DNA of 64,000 nucleotides, taken from Ignavibacteria bacterium (lineage in GTDB: Bacteria; Bacteroidota; Ignavibacteria; Tepidaquicellales; OLB5). Below, piece by piece: positions 47,323-56,063 of this stretch. Both the position numbers and the translations under genes were made by a program. The first letter of the stretch is position 1. Each line of letters starts with the position of its first letter. The stretch is taken from contig JADZAP010000027.1 of assembly GCA_020852705.1 (NCBI GenBank), forward strand, positions 1 to 64,000, in the 5' to 3' direction. The notes under the pieces were generated by a model. It did not search any database. It had not been told where the DNA came from and saw only the letters and a program-made list of their open reading frames with translations.

Positions 47323-48300
47323 CTAATTTACTCTTTCGCTGATAAAATCAACAAATTTTAACATAGTTTCTTTAGTTTCAGAAGAATTAAAATTGCTAAG
47401 GTTGTTTTTTGCAGCACTGCAGTATTCAGCAGTTTTATTGATTGTATATTCTATACCGTTATAATCTTTGATAAAATCAAGAACAATACTTCTGCTTTTT
47501 GAATAAGAACCGTTTTTCACTAGACTTATAATTTCTTTTGCTTCTTTTTTGGTTGAGTTATTTAGAGAATGAATTAAAGGAAGTGTAAATTTTTTTTCTT
47601 TCAGGTCACTGCCGGAAGATTTTCCCATAATTTTTTTCTTGCCAACATAGTCAAGAAGATCATCACGGAGCTGAAATGCAATCCCAAGATTTTCACCAAA
47701 TTTGCTCATCATATCAATTTCATTTTTATCCTTAGAAGAACTTGCAGCACCAAGCTCGCAACAAGCATTAATGAGCGAAGCAGTTTTATCAGAAATTATC
47801 CGGAAGTAAGTTTCTTCGTTTACATCAAATTTTCTGTTCTTTTGAATCTGCAAGAGTTCTCCTTCACTCATTCGTTTAACAGCCCGTGAAGTTATTTTAA
47901 GAAATCCACATTCATCATTTTCAAGTGCAAGCAGCAGCCCTCTAGAGAGCATAAAATCACCCATTAAAACAGCAATTTTATTTTTCCATACAGCGTTAAT
48001 AGATGCAAGCCCGCGTCGAGATTTTGCATCATCAACAACATCATCATGAATCAATGTTGCTGTATGCAGCATTTCTACAAGTGTTGCGGCGGTATAGGTT
48101 CTAGGAGAAATATCACCACATAGCTTTGCAGAAAGAAGGACAAGAATTGGACGGATTTTTTTGCCTTTTTGCCGTAAAATATATTTGCTGATAAGATCTA
48201 CCAGTGCTACTTTTGAGCGAATAGAATTTCTGAAATGAACTTTAAATTCATCTAGTTCTTTTTCAATAGGATTAGATATTTTTTTTAAGTCAAGTTCCAT
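47323..48300 (-). CDS. All-trans polyprenyl diphosphate synthase
   Basis: 325 residues from ATG 48298-48300; a TTG would add three. Head-to-tail prenyl elongation with isopentenyl diphosphate. Both aspartate-rich motifs are complete: LIHDDVVDDAKSRRG (first) and FQLRDDLLDYVG (second). GKKIRPIL is the substrate lysine/arginine region. Product length, probably octaprenyl or heptaprenyl for menaquinone, cannot be read with certainty. 15 nt before der and 20 nt after tatC. Confidence 0.93.
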   Translation of the reverse strand: MELDLKKISNPIEKELDEFKVHFRNSIRSKVALVDLISKYILRQKGKKIRPILVLLSAKLCGDISPRTYTAATLVEMLHTATLIHDDVVDDAKSRRGLASINAVWKNKIAVLMGDFMLSRGLLLALENDECGFLKITSRAVKRMSEGELLQIQKNRKFDVNEETYFRIISDKTASLINACCELGAASSSKDKNEIDMMSKFGENLGIAFQLRDDLLDYVGKKKIMGKSSGSDLKEKKFTLPLIHSLNNSTKKEAKEIISLVKNGSYSKSRSIVLDFIKDYNGIEYTINKTAEYCSAAKNNLSNFNSSETKETMLKFVDFISERVN

Positions 48301-48328
48301 TAATTTCAATTAAAATAAAAGCATAAAT

Positions 48329-49084
48329 CTATGTTTTTTTAGGCTGTGAAAATTTTGAGATCAAAATGCTAATTTCATACAGTATTAACAGAGGAATACC
48401 CAATAAAAGCTGACTGGTTATATCCGGACTTGGAGTTAATATTCCTGCAAGTAATAATATTATAACAATTGCATGCTTGCGGTATTTACGCATAAATTTA
48501 GGTGTAAGTATGCCCAATTTTGAAAGAAAAAATGATATCATTGGAAGTTCAAATACTACACCTGCAGCCAGCATTACTGAAATTACAAAACTGAAATACT
48601 CATCAACAGCAATGTTATTACTTATAGCCTGCGTACCAAATGAAGCAAAAAATTTTAATGCTGTAGGAAGCATTACAAAGTATGCAAAAGTTAAACCTCC
48701 TAAAAAGCACAGACTAGAAAATATTACAATTGCTGAAATATATTTTCTTTCTGAAGGCATCAGGCCGGGTTCAATGAACTTCCAGATCTGGTAAAAAATA
48801 TTAGGAATACTAAAAATTATTCCGCAGGTAAGTATAACTTCAAAATAAAGAACAAGCTGTCCGTATGGTTTTAAATTAATAAGTTCAAGCGGAGGGGTTG
48901 TATGTGTTGCAGGGGCAAGAAGAAAATCATTCATAATATAGTCAATGAAAATTGCAGCAATTATTCCTCCGGCAACAACACCAATTAGTGCTTTTATCAG
49001 TCTCCACCTAAGTTCTTCCAGGTGTTCCCAGAAGCTCATTTCTCCAGGCTGTGAATTATCCTTTATTGCATCGTTTTGAGACAT
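48329..49084 (-). CDS. tatC: Sec-independent translocase TatC
   Basis: 251 residues with six membrane helices. The N-terminal MSFWEHLEELRWRLIKAL holds the signal-recognition Glu and Arg patch, with the conserved LREFWYQIWKFIEPGLMPSE-type region present as FYQIWKFIEPGLMPSERKY. TatC binds twin-arginine signals and forms the receptor core. The tatA partner is not adjacent; the small upstream gene is not a TatA. Likely operon tatC, polyprenyl synthase, der. Confidence 0.95.
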   Translation of the reverse strand: MSQNDAIKDNSQPGEMSFWEHLEELRWRLIKALIGVVAGGIIAAIFIDYIMNDFLLAPATHTTPPLELINLKPYGQLVLYFEVILTCGIIFSIPNIFYQIWKFIEPGLMPSERKYISAIVIFSSLCFLGGLTFAYFVMLPTALKFFASFGTQAISNNIAVDEYFSFVISVMLAAGVVFELPMISFFLSKLGILTPKFMRKYRKHAIVIILLLAGILTPSPDITSQLLLGIPLLILYEISILISKFSQPKKT

Positions 49085-49105
49085 ATCTTTAAGCCCGCAG
49101 TTTTA

Positions 49106-49426
49106 TTACTTCCCTGTAATTAATTCTCTTTCTTGGCGTTCTTTTTCAAGCTGTTTAAGCAGCATATTATATTTCATTTCAAATGTAATATCACTGCGTT
49201 CAGGGTTATCTGTTGGTTTGTTACCCTTTGAAATTTTTACAATTTTATCATAATCTTCATTTTTAGTTTTATCAGTAGTTACATTTTCTATTTCGGATAC
49301 AGAATTATGTTCTGATAAAAAATTATTTTGCTGATTTATTTCAGCAGATTTAATTTCTGTTTTATCAGAAAGAACTAAAGATTCTTTCTTTAATAACGTA
49401 ATACCCTCAATGAATGATAAAATCAT
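49106..49426 (-). CDS. Small hydrophilic protein, unknown
   Basis: 106 residues, charged and rich in Glu, Lys, Asn and Ser. No signal peptide and no membrane helix. The C-terminal ~30 residues (MKYNMLLKQLEKERQERE) look like a coiled coil. It sits between glyA (18 nt upstream) and tatC (22 nt downstream) on the same strand. Position suggests a Tat or cell-envelope link, but there is no TatA feature. Not recognised. Confidence 0.45.
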   Translation of the reverse strand: MILSFIEGITLLKKESLVLSDKTEIKSAEINQQNNFLSEHNSVSEIENVTTDKTKNEDYDKIVKISKGNKPTDNPERSDITFEMKYNMLLKQLEKERQERELITGK

Positions 49427-49443
49427 ATTGATAATGAATTAAA

Positions 49444-50745
49444 TTACCAAGTAAATAGTTCAGGATATAACGGGTATTCACCGGTTAAGTCGTCAATTTT
49501 CTGCTTTACACTTTTCTTTACATCACTGCTTTGAGTATTAGAAATTATATCGTTAATCATTTCAGCAACTTTTTCCATTTCCTTTTCTTTAAAACCGCGG
49601 GTTGTTAAAGCAGGAGAGCCTAATCTGATACCGCTTGTAATTAACGGACTTTTGTCATCAAAAGGAACTGCATTTTTATTACAGGTTATTCCAACTTCAT
49701 CAAGTAATTCCTGTGCATGTTTACCGTTAATATTTTTATTACGAAGATCAATCAGCATTAAATGATTATCTGTTCCTCCTGAAATTATCTTGAAACCAAA
49801 TGAAATAAGTTTTGCCGCCATGGCTTGAGCATTTTTAATTACCTGCTCAGCATATTTTTTAAAGTCAACTTCAAGAGCTTCTTTAAAAGCAACAGCCTTT
49901 GCTGCTATAACATGCATTAATGGACCGCCCTGAATACCCGGAATAACCATAGAATCAATCAGTTCACTCATCATTTTAATTCTGCCTGATTTTGGTGCTT
50001 TTATTCCGAAGGGGTTTTCAAAATCTGCTCCCATAAGAATCATACCGCCTCTTGGTCCGCGAAGTGTTTTATGAGTTGTTGTTGTTACAACATGGCAATG
50101 CGGAATGGGGTCATTCAATAATCCCTTTGCTATTAATCCGGCAGGATGAGCAATATCAGCGAGCAAAAATGCATTAACTTTATCGGCAATTTCACGAAAT
50201 TTTTTATAATCAATGTTTCTGGAGTAGGCACTTGCACCAACTGTAATCATCTTTGGTTTTTCCTGCAGAACAACCTTTTCTATCATATCATAATCAAGCA
50301 TTTCTGTATCTGGATTAATTCCATATTGAGTAAAGTTATATAGTTTACCTGAAAAGTTTACAGGTGATCCATGTGTTAAATGTCCGCCGTGAGAAAGATC
50401 CATACCCATTACTTTATCACCGGGTTTAACAAGTACAAAATAAACAGCCATGTTTGCCTGTGAGCCAGAATGCGGCTGCACGTTAACATATTCTGCTCCA
50501 AAGAGTTCTTTAGCTCTATCGCGTGCAACATTTTCTGCTATATCAACATATTCGCAGCCTCCGTAATATCTTTTTCCCGGGTAACCTTCAGCATATTTAT
50601 TTGTCATAACAGAGCCCATTGCCTGCATAACAGCTATGCTTGTAAAGTTTTCTGAAGCAATTAGTTCAAGTTTATTATTTTGTCTTTCAAGCTCATGCCT
50701 TATTGCACTATATATCTGAGGATCAAAATCCAGTAAGTGAGTCAT
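49444..50745 (-). CDS. glyA: Serine hydroxymethyltransferase
   Basis: 433 residues. PLP enzyme converting serine and tetrahydrofolate to glycine and methylene-tetrahydrofolate. [30 protein letters not shown] and [13 protein letters not shown] open the protein; [14 protein letters not shown] carries the PLP lysine; [13 protein letters not shown] and [14 protein letters not shown] are in the C-terminal domain. First gene of the run glyA, 49106, tatC, polyprenyl synthase, der. Confidence 0.98.
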   Translation of the reverse strand: MTHLLDFDPQIYSAIRHELERQNNKLELIASENFTSIAVMQAMGSVMTNKYAEGYPGKRYYGGCEYVDIAENVARDRAKELFGAEYVNVQPHSGSQANMAVYFVLVKPGDKVMGMDLSHGGHLTHGSPVNFSGKLYNFTQYGINPDTEMLDYDMIEKVVLQEKPKMITVGASAYSRNIDYKKFREIADKVNAFLLADIAHPAGLIAKGLLNDPIPHCHVVTTTTHKTLRGPRGGMILMGADFENPFGIKAPKSGRIKMMSELIDSMVIPGIQGGPLMHVIAAKAVAFKEALEVDFKKYAEQVIKNAQAMAAKLISFGFKIISGGTDNHLMLIDLRNKNINGKHAQELLDEVGITCNKNAVPFDDKSPLITSGIRLGSPALTTRGFKEKEMEKVAEMINDIISNTQSSDVKKSVKQKIDDLTGEYPLYPELFTW

Positions 50746-50818
50746 AATAAAATTTTGTATTTAGAATTGTGTAAAATTAAATTATAATATTTTGTTTTAT
50801 TTTTGAGATTAAAAATTT

Positions 50819-52093
50819 TTAAAAATCATCAGAAGGTCTTAAAAACCACAGCTCTCCAATTTTAACAGATGCACCAAATCTGAAGATCTCATCTTTAATA
50901 AGTCCATTTGATTCTTTCCCTTTAATGTTATATTTCGCGTATAAATCAATTGAGTTATACAAACCTATAGGTAAACCCAAACCTGCGCTAACGCTTATAA
51001 TATTTATATTTTCCCCATTAAGCTTTAAATAATCTTGGGTGTAACTGCCTCCAAGTCTTAATGTAATTCTCTTTATATATGAATCTTCCAGTTTTTTAGA
51101 ACCAGTATATTCTATTCCGGCACCAATTTTCATGCTGTTTTTAATTTCAGCAGGGTGAGTACCGTAATAGGTAAAATCATCCCACTTCTGATAAAACATA
51201 TCTGCTGAAACAGTAAGTTTGTTATTAAAAGTATTGGCAATACCAACTCCAAAAGCAAGCGGTATCTTCAGTTTGCCGTTTGAAATAAAAATGGAATCAG
51301 TAGCACTGGTTGAGCGGTTAAATCTTCCTGTTAAATTTGAAGTAAACTCTGCAGGCGTTGAAAAATATACACCTAAATTCAGATCATCAAATTTTTTATT
51401 TTTAAAGATCTTTCCGAAACCGTGAAAAATGAGACCTGAGTTAAAATAGAATCCGTATATGTTGTTTGCTGATAAGTTTTTTGTATCAAATAATGAGCCG
51501 TTTGTAAAATCAATATTTACTGATTTATTAATATTCCCGAAGGCATAATTAAACTGTGCTCCAAAGCTTAAATATCTGAATAAGATATAAGAAAAACCCA
51601 TATTAAATTTATATAATCCGCCATTACCGCTGTAAGTTTGCCTGTATGGTTCGTTACCAATTGAGCCGTCAAAGTATGTATCATAATTAACATTGCTGTA
51701 ATTATTTATTCCAAGGTTCACAATCCAGCCGTTACCTTTATTAAAGGGAATTGAAAGATCAAATCCGTTAAAGTTTCCGTAAGTCCTTTTAGCTGATTTT
51801 GTTCCGTCTGTAGATCTTATATTGTCCAGAGTGAATTTTGATGTAAAAATCGTAGTGGGAATTCTAGTCCATGCAGCCGGATTATTAGAGTTTGTATAAT
51901 CACCATAAAGAGCAAAACCCATAATACCCATTGCTTCTGTGCGATTGCTTGATGAGTATGAAAGCTCACCAAGTCCGAAGAGTGAATAGATAGATCCACC
52001 ATTCTTATCAGTTTGAGAAAAAAGTGAAACTGAAAAGAAAAGGATTATTATGGAAATTTTTAAAAAATATTTTATTTTGATATTTAATTGCAT
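50819..52093 (-). CDS. Outer-membrane beta-barrel protein
   Basis: 424 residues. Signal peptide ends near SVSLFSQ. The mature protein starts GGSIYSLFGLGELSYSSSNR and continues with AMGIMGFALYGDYTNSNNPAAW, the Asn-Asn-Pro-Ala-Ala signature seen in FadL/PorV-like barrels. Alternating aromatic strands run through to the end (GASVKIGELWFL). No plug domain is obvious. Probably an outer-membrane porin or T9SS-associated barrel. Downstream of the lipoprotein gene by 29 nt on the same strand. Confidence 0.8.
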   Translation of the reverse strand: MQLNIKIKYFLKISIIILFFSVSLFSQTDKNGGSIYSLFGLGELSYSSSNRTEAMGIMGFALYGDYTNSNNPAAWTRIPTTIFTSKFTLDNIRSTDGTKSAKRTYGNFNGFDLSIPFNKGNGWIVNLGINNYSNVNYDTYFDGSIGNEPYRQTYSGNGGLYKFNMGFSYILFRYLSFGAQFNYAFGNINKSVNIDFTNGSLFDTKNLSANNIYGFYFNSGLIFHGFGKIFKNKKFDDLNLGVYFSTPAEFTSNLTGRFNRSTSATDSIFISNGKLKIPLAFGVGIANTFNNKLTVSADMFYQKWDDFTYYGTHPAEIKNSMKIGAGIEYTGSKKLEDSYIKRITLRLGGSYTQDYLKLNGENINIISVSAGLGLPIGLYNSIDLYAKYNIKGKESNGLIKDEIFRFGASVKIGELWFLRPSDDF

Positions 52094-52122
52094 TACTTGC
52101 TATTACCTGATTATCTATTAAA

Positions 52123-53343
52123 TTAAGGTGTTACCCTTGGAGTATATTTTATAATTACATGCGGACGTTTTGAATGATCAGAAGCGGTTTCGTTGTAAAA
52201 CACATATCTATCCAGATTAATTGTCTGGTTTCCAGCAAATAACAACAGTCCGTAATTTGTTTCACCGGAAAGCCAGCGGGCAAACGGGGAGGGGGCACCT
52301 GCTGCAACAAGGCGCATCATATACATACCACTGCCTGCAGGTGAACCGTTGAATGCAAATAGATCTGTTTTTAATCCTGCTGAATCATTAATAAACTGAC
52401 CATAAATTGTGAAGTTTGACTGATTAGAAAAAATACAATTCAATGAATCTAATGCGAGAAACAACTGTACATCATTTATTGTTGCAGTAGATGGAATATG
52501 ACTTAGATCAAACTTCATTGGCTGAACATAACTTATTCCTGCCTGAAGTGTAAAAGTTTCACTTTGTACCGGCAAGTCTCCGCGTGAAAGTGAAATTGTA
52601 GAATTTGTAGTTATGCTAAAAGTATCTGTTGTCCCATTTTTAGTATAAATTACCTCTAACTTTGGTTCAAGATCTGTAGTTGGAGAGTTGTTAGAAGTAA
52701 AACCTTTGATACAAACTGATGAACCATTAGGTGAGAGTACAATACCATAATTTTTAACTGAATATGAAGTATCTGCGGCGTATTCAAGCCAATCTTTCAC
52801 CAATGAAGTATTGAGTGAAAGTTCCACTTCCTGTGAATCAGCTGTAGGTGTACCGGTATAACTACCCTGTGATACAGTACCAAATGCGTTTGAAGTTACA
52901 GAATCATAAGTGATATTATTGAAATCATATTTTTCCTGAATACGGTAAACATCAAAACCAATTTGTCCCAAAGAATCAGAAGTGGTGTTAGGGAAATAGT
53001 AATTTCTGTAATAAAGAAACAACTTTGCAGAAACTACAGTTGCACTGTCATAACTATCACCAATATCATCAAATTTTATTAATCCCTTTGATTCAATGCT
53101 TCCCTTTTTGCCAACCAAAAGGTTATGAGAACCTGAAGTATTAACATAAAACAATTTATTTTGAGATGTAATGGGCATTGTATCAATAAATGAGTCAAAT
53201 ATCTTTACTCCTGTTGTTTCACCAGGCGGAATGAAATTAAGCCCAAGTTCAGAGGGATCATCAGCACATCCAATAGTATATATAGAAAGAGTTACAATTC
53301 CGATTATACAAAAGAAAGCAGTCTTAAGATTTTTATTTATCAT
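52123..53343 (-). CDS. DUF4270/DNRLRE-like lipoprotein
   Basis: 406 residues. Lipoprotein signal with IYTIGC (lipid cysteine near 26). Then DDPSELGLNFIPPGETTGVKI, an opening typical of DUF4270-type lipoproteins, and beta-rich sequence with SATVVSAKLFLYYR, the VELSLNTSLVKDWLE region and a C-terminal strand set. The A-x-L-x-L-Y pattern resembles DNRLRE adhesion-type domains. Probably surface-exposed on the outer membrane next to its barrel partner gene. Function unknown. Confidence 0.7.
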   Translation of the reverse strand: MINKNLKTAFFCIIGIVTLSIYTIGCADDPSELGLNFIPPGETTGVKIFDSFIDTMPITSQNKLFYVNTSGSHNLLVGKKGSIESKGLIKFDDIGDSYDSATVVSAKLFLYYRNYYFPNTTSDSLGQIGFDVYRIQEKYDFNNITYDSVTSNAFGTVSQGSYTGTPTADSQEVELSLNTSLVKDWLEYAADTSYSVKNYGIVLSPNGSSVCIKGFTSNNSPTTDLEPKLEVIYTKNGTTDTFSITTNSTISLSRGDLPVQSETFTLQAGISYVQPMKFDLSHIPSTATINDVQLFLALDSLNCIFSNQSNFTIYGQFINDSAGLKTDLFAFNGSPAGSGMYMMRLVAAGAPSPFARWLSGETNYGLLLFAGNQTINLDRYVFYNETASDHSKRPHVIIKYTPRVTP

Positions 53344-53412
53344 CTAAATTTCTGTATTTCCTGTTTATTTTTGACAGTTTGATATTCATAATCTATAATA
53401 ATATTGCCAATT

Positions 53413-54009
53413 TTAACTGTTTTTAGCAATAAATCTTACAGCATCAAGTAAATTTGATGCAATAAAATCAATTTTTACATTTTCATCAAGACATTTCCTT
53501 TGAGCTATTTTTCCGTATCCAGTGCTAACTAAAATATTGTGTAAACCTGCATTTATACCTGTTTTCATATCACTATAAGCATCACCAATAATATAAGATG
53601 ATGCGATATCTATATTATATTCATGTTCTGCCTGTTTTATCATGCCTATTCCCGGTTTTCTTGAAATATGATCAATGGAGAATTCTTTTATTTTTCCTTC
53701 TATGTGATATGGTGAAAAATATAAAGCATCAATTTTAGCTTCAGAATTTTCTTCAAGAAGAAGTGAAAACATCTTATTATTGATATTATTCAGAGTTTCA
53801 AAAGTTAGCCAGCCGCGCGCAATAGATGACTGGTTAGTAACAACAATGATCTTAAAGCCCAGTTCACGAGCTTCTGCTATTGCAGAGGCAGAACCACTAA
53901 TAAGCTTAACATCTTCAACAGATAACAGGTAACCTAAAGTTTCAGAAGATTCGCCTTCTACCTCTTCTAAAATTGTACCGTCTCTATCCAAAAAAAGTGC
54001 TTTATTCAA
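53413..54009 (-). CDS. HAD phosphatase, GmhB/HisB-like
   Basis: 198 residues from a TTG start. HAD motif I LFLDRDGTI, motif II VVTNQSSIARG, motif III in ISRKPGIGMI and motif IV YIIGDAYSDMKTG fit the GmhB/HisB-N group; GmhB removes the 7-phosphate of heptose-1,7-bisphosphate for LPS. The zinc loop of classical GmhB (Cys-x-His-x-Cys type) is absent: the stretch YFSPYHIEGKIKEFSID has no cysteine and the whole protein has one. Specificity is therefore uncertain. A terminator separates it from glgA. Confidence 0.8.
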   Translation of the reverse strand: MNKALFLDRDGTILEEVEGESSETLGYLLSVEDVKLISGSASAIAEARELGFKIIVVTNQSSIARGWLTFETLNNINNKMFSLLLEENSEAKIDALYFSPYHIEGKIKEFSIDHISRKPGIGMIKQAEHEYNIDIASSYIIGDAYSDMKTGINAGLHNILVSTGYGKIAQRKCLDENVKIDFIASNLLDAVRFIAKNS

Positions 54010-54021
54010 TTGGTTTAAATA

Positions 54022-54053
54022 AAAAAACAGGACAGCAATAATAAAGCTGTCCT
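54022..54053 (-). terminator. Terminator of glgA
   Basis: AGGACAGC pairs with GCTGTCCT around a 9-nt loop (54029-54053), followed by a T run on the minus strand. It separates glgA from the phosphatase gene. Confidence 0.9.
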
Positions 54054-54095
54054 AAAATAAAATCTGATTAATAAATCATGCCCAGATAAAATAGC

Positions 54096-55577
54096 TTAAC
54101 CTTTTTTCATAATTGACCTGTATAGATCAATATATTTTTTAGCAGAAACTTCCCAGGAAAAATCGTAAGCCATAGCCTGCCTAATTAACTTGATCCATTC
54201 TTCACGGTTACTATAAAGTTTTAATGCCCTCTTAATAGCTTTCATCATTTCAGCAGGTTCGTATTTGTTAAATAAAAAGCCATTACCTTTGCCGTTTTTA
54301 TATTCAGTAATAGTATCAGCAAGCCCACCCGTTGCTCTGACAATGGGAATAGTGCCGTATTTTAAACTATACATTTGGTTTAAGCCGCAGGGTTCATATT
54401 TTGAAGGCATCAAAAACATATCACTACCTGCTTCTATCAGGTGAGCCAATTCCTCCGAAAAGCCAAAATGCACTCCGACTTTTTGCGTGTATTTTTTCTT
54501 TACACCTTCAAAAAATTTCTGGTAAGTCTTGTCTCCTGAACCCAACAGAACGAATTGAATATTTTCTTTCATCATCTCAGGTATTGCATTTTTGATAAGA
54601 TCAAATCCCTTCTGATCGCTTAATCTTGAAATAATACCTATAACCGGTGTTTCTGCATTGAACTCAAGGTTAAAATGTTTGCATAAAGCTTTTTTATTTT
54701 CGCGTTTAAGAGGAAGTTCTTTAGATGTATATCGGAAAGGCAACAGGGAGTCACGTTCCGGGTTCCATACTGAATAATCCACTCCATTTAGAATACCGTA
54801 AAGATCTTTTTTCCTTTTTTTAAGCAAGCCTTCAAAACCCATACCGTATTCGTGAGTTGTAGCGATTTCTTTTGAATAATTTTCGCTTACCGTAGTAATT
54901 GCATCACTATAAACAAGTCCGGCTTTAAGCATACTGAATTTATCGTAATATTCTACACCTTCTTCATTATAAATATTTTCAGGAAGTCCGCTTTTTAAGA
55001 AAGAAGTGTGCGGAAATATACCCTGAAATGCCAAATTATGAATAGTGAAGATACTTTTTACATTATGAAACAGAGGATCTTTTGCATAAATAGTTTTTAA
55101 GTATGCAGGTATAAGACCTGTTTGCCAATCATTGCAATGAATTACATCAGGCTGCCAGCCAAGCAAACCCAGCACCTGAACAACTGCACGGTTAAAGAAA
55201 ATAAACCGCTCATCATTATCGGGATAGTCCTTGCCGGTTTTTTGATCTACATAGGGGCTTGATTTACCGAAGTACTCTTCATTTTCTATCAGGAAAACCT
55301 GTGCCTTACCTTTTGGTGAAACAATAAATGAAGATTTTATATTACAAATAGCAATCTTATCTCCAACAGGAACTTCAATGTTTGTTAAGCGTTTTATTTC
55401 GTAGATACGAAGCCTTCTTTCGTCAAGAGTTCCGTATTTAGGAGTTATTATCCTAACAGGATGACCTGCTGCATTTAATTCCTGAGGCAGAGAGTTGGAA
55501 ACATCTGCAAGACCGCCAGTTTTACTGTACGGTGTTACTTCACTTGTACAAAACAGTATATTTAAACCTTTGCTCAT
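54096..55577 (-). CDS. glgA: Glycogen synthase (ADP-glucose)
   Basis: 493 residues, GT5 GT-B fold. It extends alpha-1,4-glucan using ADP-glucose. The substrate loop YSKTGGLADVSNSLP is complete; VIHCNDWQTGLIPAYL and FTIHNLAFQGIFP are in the N-terminal domain; GIISRLSDQKGFDL, EPCGLNQMYSLKYGTIPIVR and TGGLADTI lie in the nucleotide-binding half. No other glg gene is in the window. ATG start; own terminator. Confidence 0.96.
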   Translation of the reverse strand: MSKGLNILFCTSEVTPYSKTGGLADVSNSLPQELNAAGHPVRIITPKYGTLDERRLRIYEIKRLTNIEVPVGDKIAICNIKSSFIVSPKGKAQVFLIENEEYFGKSSPYVDQKTGKDYPDNDERFIFFNRAVVQVLGLLGWQPDVIHCNDWQTGLIPAYLKTIYAKDPLFHNVKSIFTIHNLAFQGIFPHTSFLKSGLPENIYNEEGVEYYDKFSMLKAGLVYSDAITTVSENYSKEIATTHEYGMGFEGLLKKRKKDLYGILNGVDYSVWNPERDSLLPFRYTSKELPLKRENKKALCKHFNLEFNAETPVIGIISRLSDQKGFDLIKNAIPEMMKENIQFVLLGSGDKTYQKFFEGVKKKYTQKVGVHFGFSEELAHLIEAGSDMFLMPSKYEPCGLNQMYSLKYGTIPIVRATGGLADTITEYKNGKGNGFLFNKYEPAEMMKAIKRALKLYSNREEWIKLIRQAMAYDFSWEVSAKKYIDLYRSIMKKG

Positions 55578-56063
55578 GTAAAATTTTGGGTTAAATTAAT
55601 TCCTGTAGGAATAGCCTATGGAAATTACATAATGACCTGATGCTAACTGAAAACTGTATTAATATAGACCTAATCTGTTATTTGTGCTATTATAAAATTT
55701 TAAAAATTATTTAATAAATTGGTGTAAAGTTAAGAAAATCTTAACGAAATGGAAATCTTCAGTTATACTGAATTATTTTGGATTAATTGAATGTAATTTA
55801 CAAATTTACTTAAAATTCATTTTTACTGCAATGAAATTAGCAGGGTATAGGAGTGCTTAAAGCTGAAATTCATTAATTTAATCTAAAAAGCAATCATTTA
55901 TTATTTTTAATAATATTTTAATTTTGATTTTATTCATAATATAAGCTTTTATTGTGATTAATATAGGTTTTTGGATAATTAGATGTTTAAGTTATACATT
56001 TTTTATTGTTTTTAAAATAAATATTTTAACCATATAAATTTAAAAAATTTCCAATAATATATA
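55578..56063. other. Divergent non-coding region
   Basis: About 490 bp, AT-rich, with no plausible reading frame. It holds the palindrome GTTAAGAAAATCTTAAC at 55729-55745 and presumably the promoters of glgA and the protease gene, but no clear TAnnTTTG box near either start. Otherwise nothing seen. Confidence 0.5.
55729..55745. promoter_or_regulatory. Palindrome, possible operator
   Basis: A 7-3-7 perfect inverted repeat (GTTAAGA-AAA-TCTTAAC) in the middle of the glgA/protease divergent region. Operator-like in size and symmetry, but it could be chance in AT-rich DNA. Confidence 0.25.

Noticed and set aside
49106-49426. Possible TatA next to tatC
   Set aside because: The 106-residue protein has no N-terminal membrane helix and no FG hinge, so it is not TatA or TatB.
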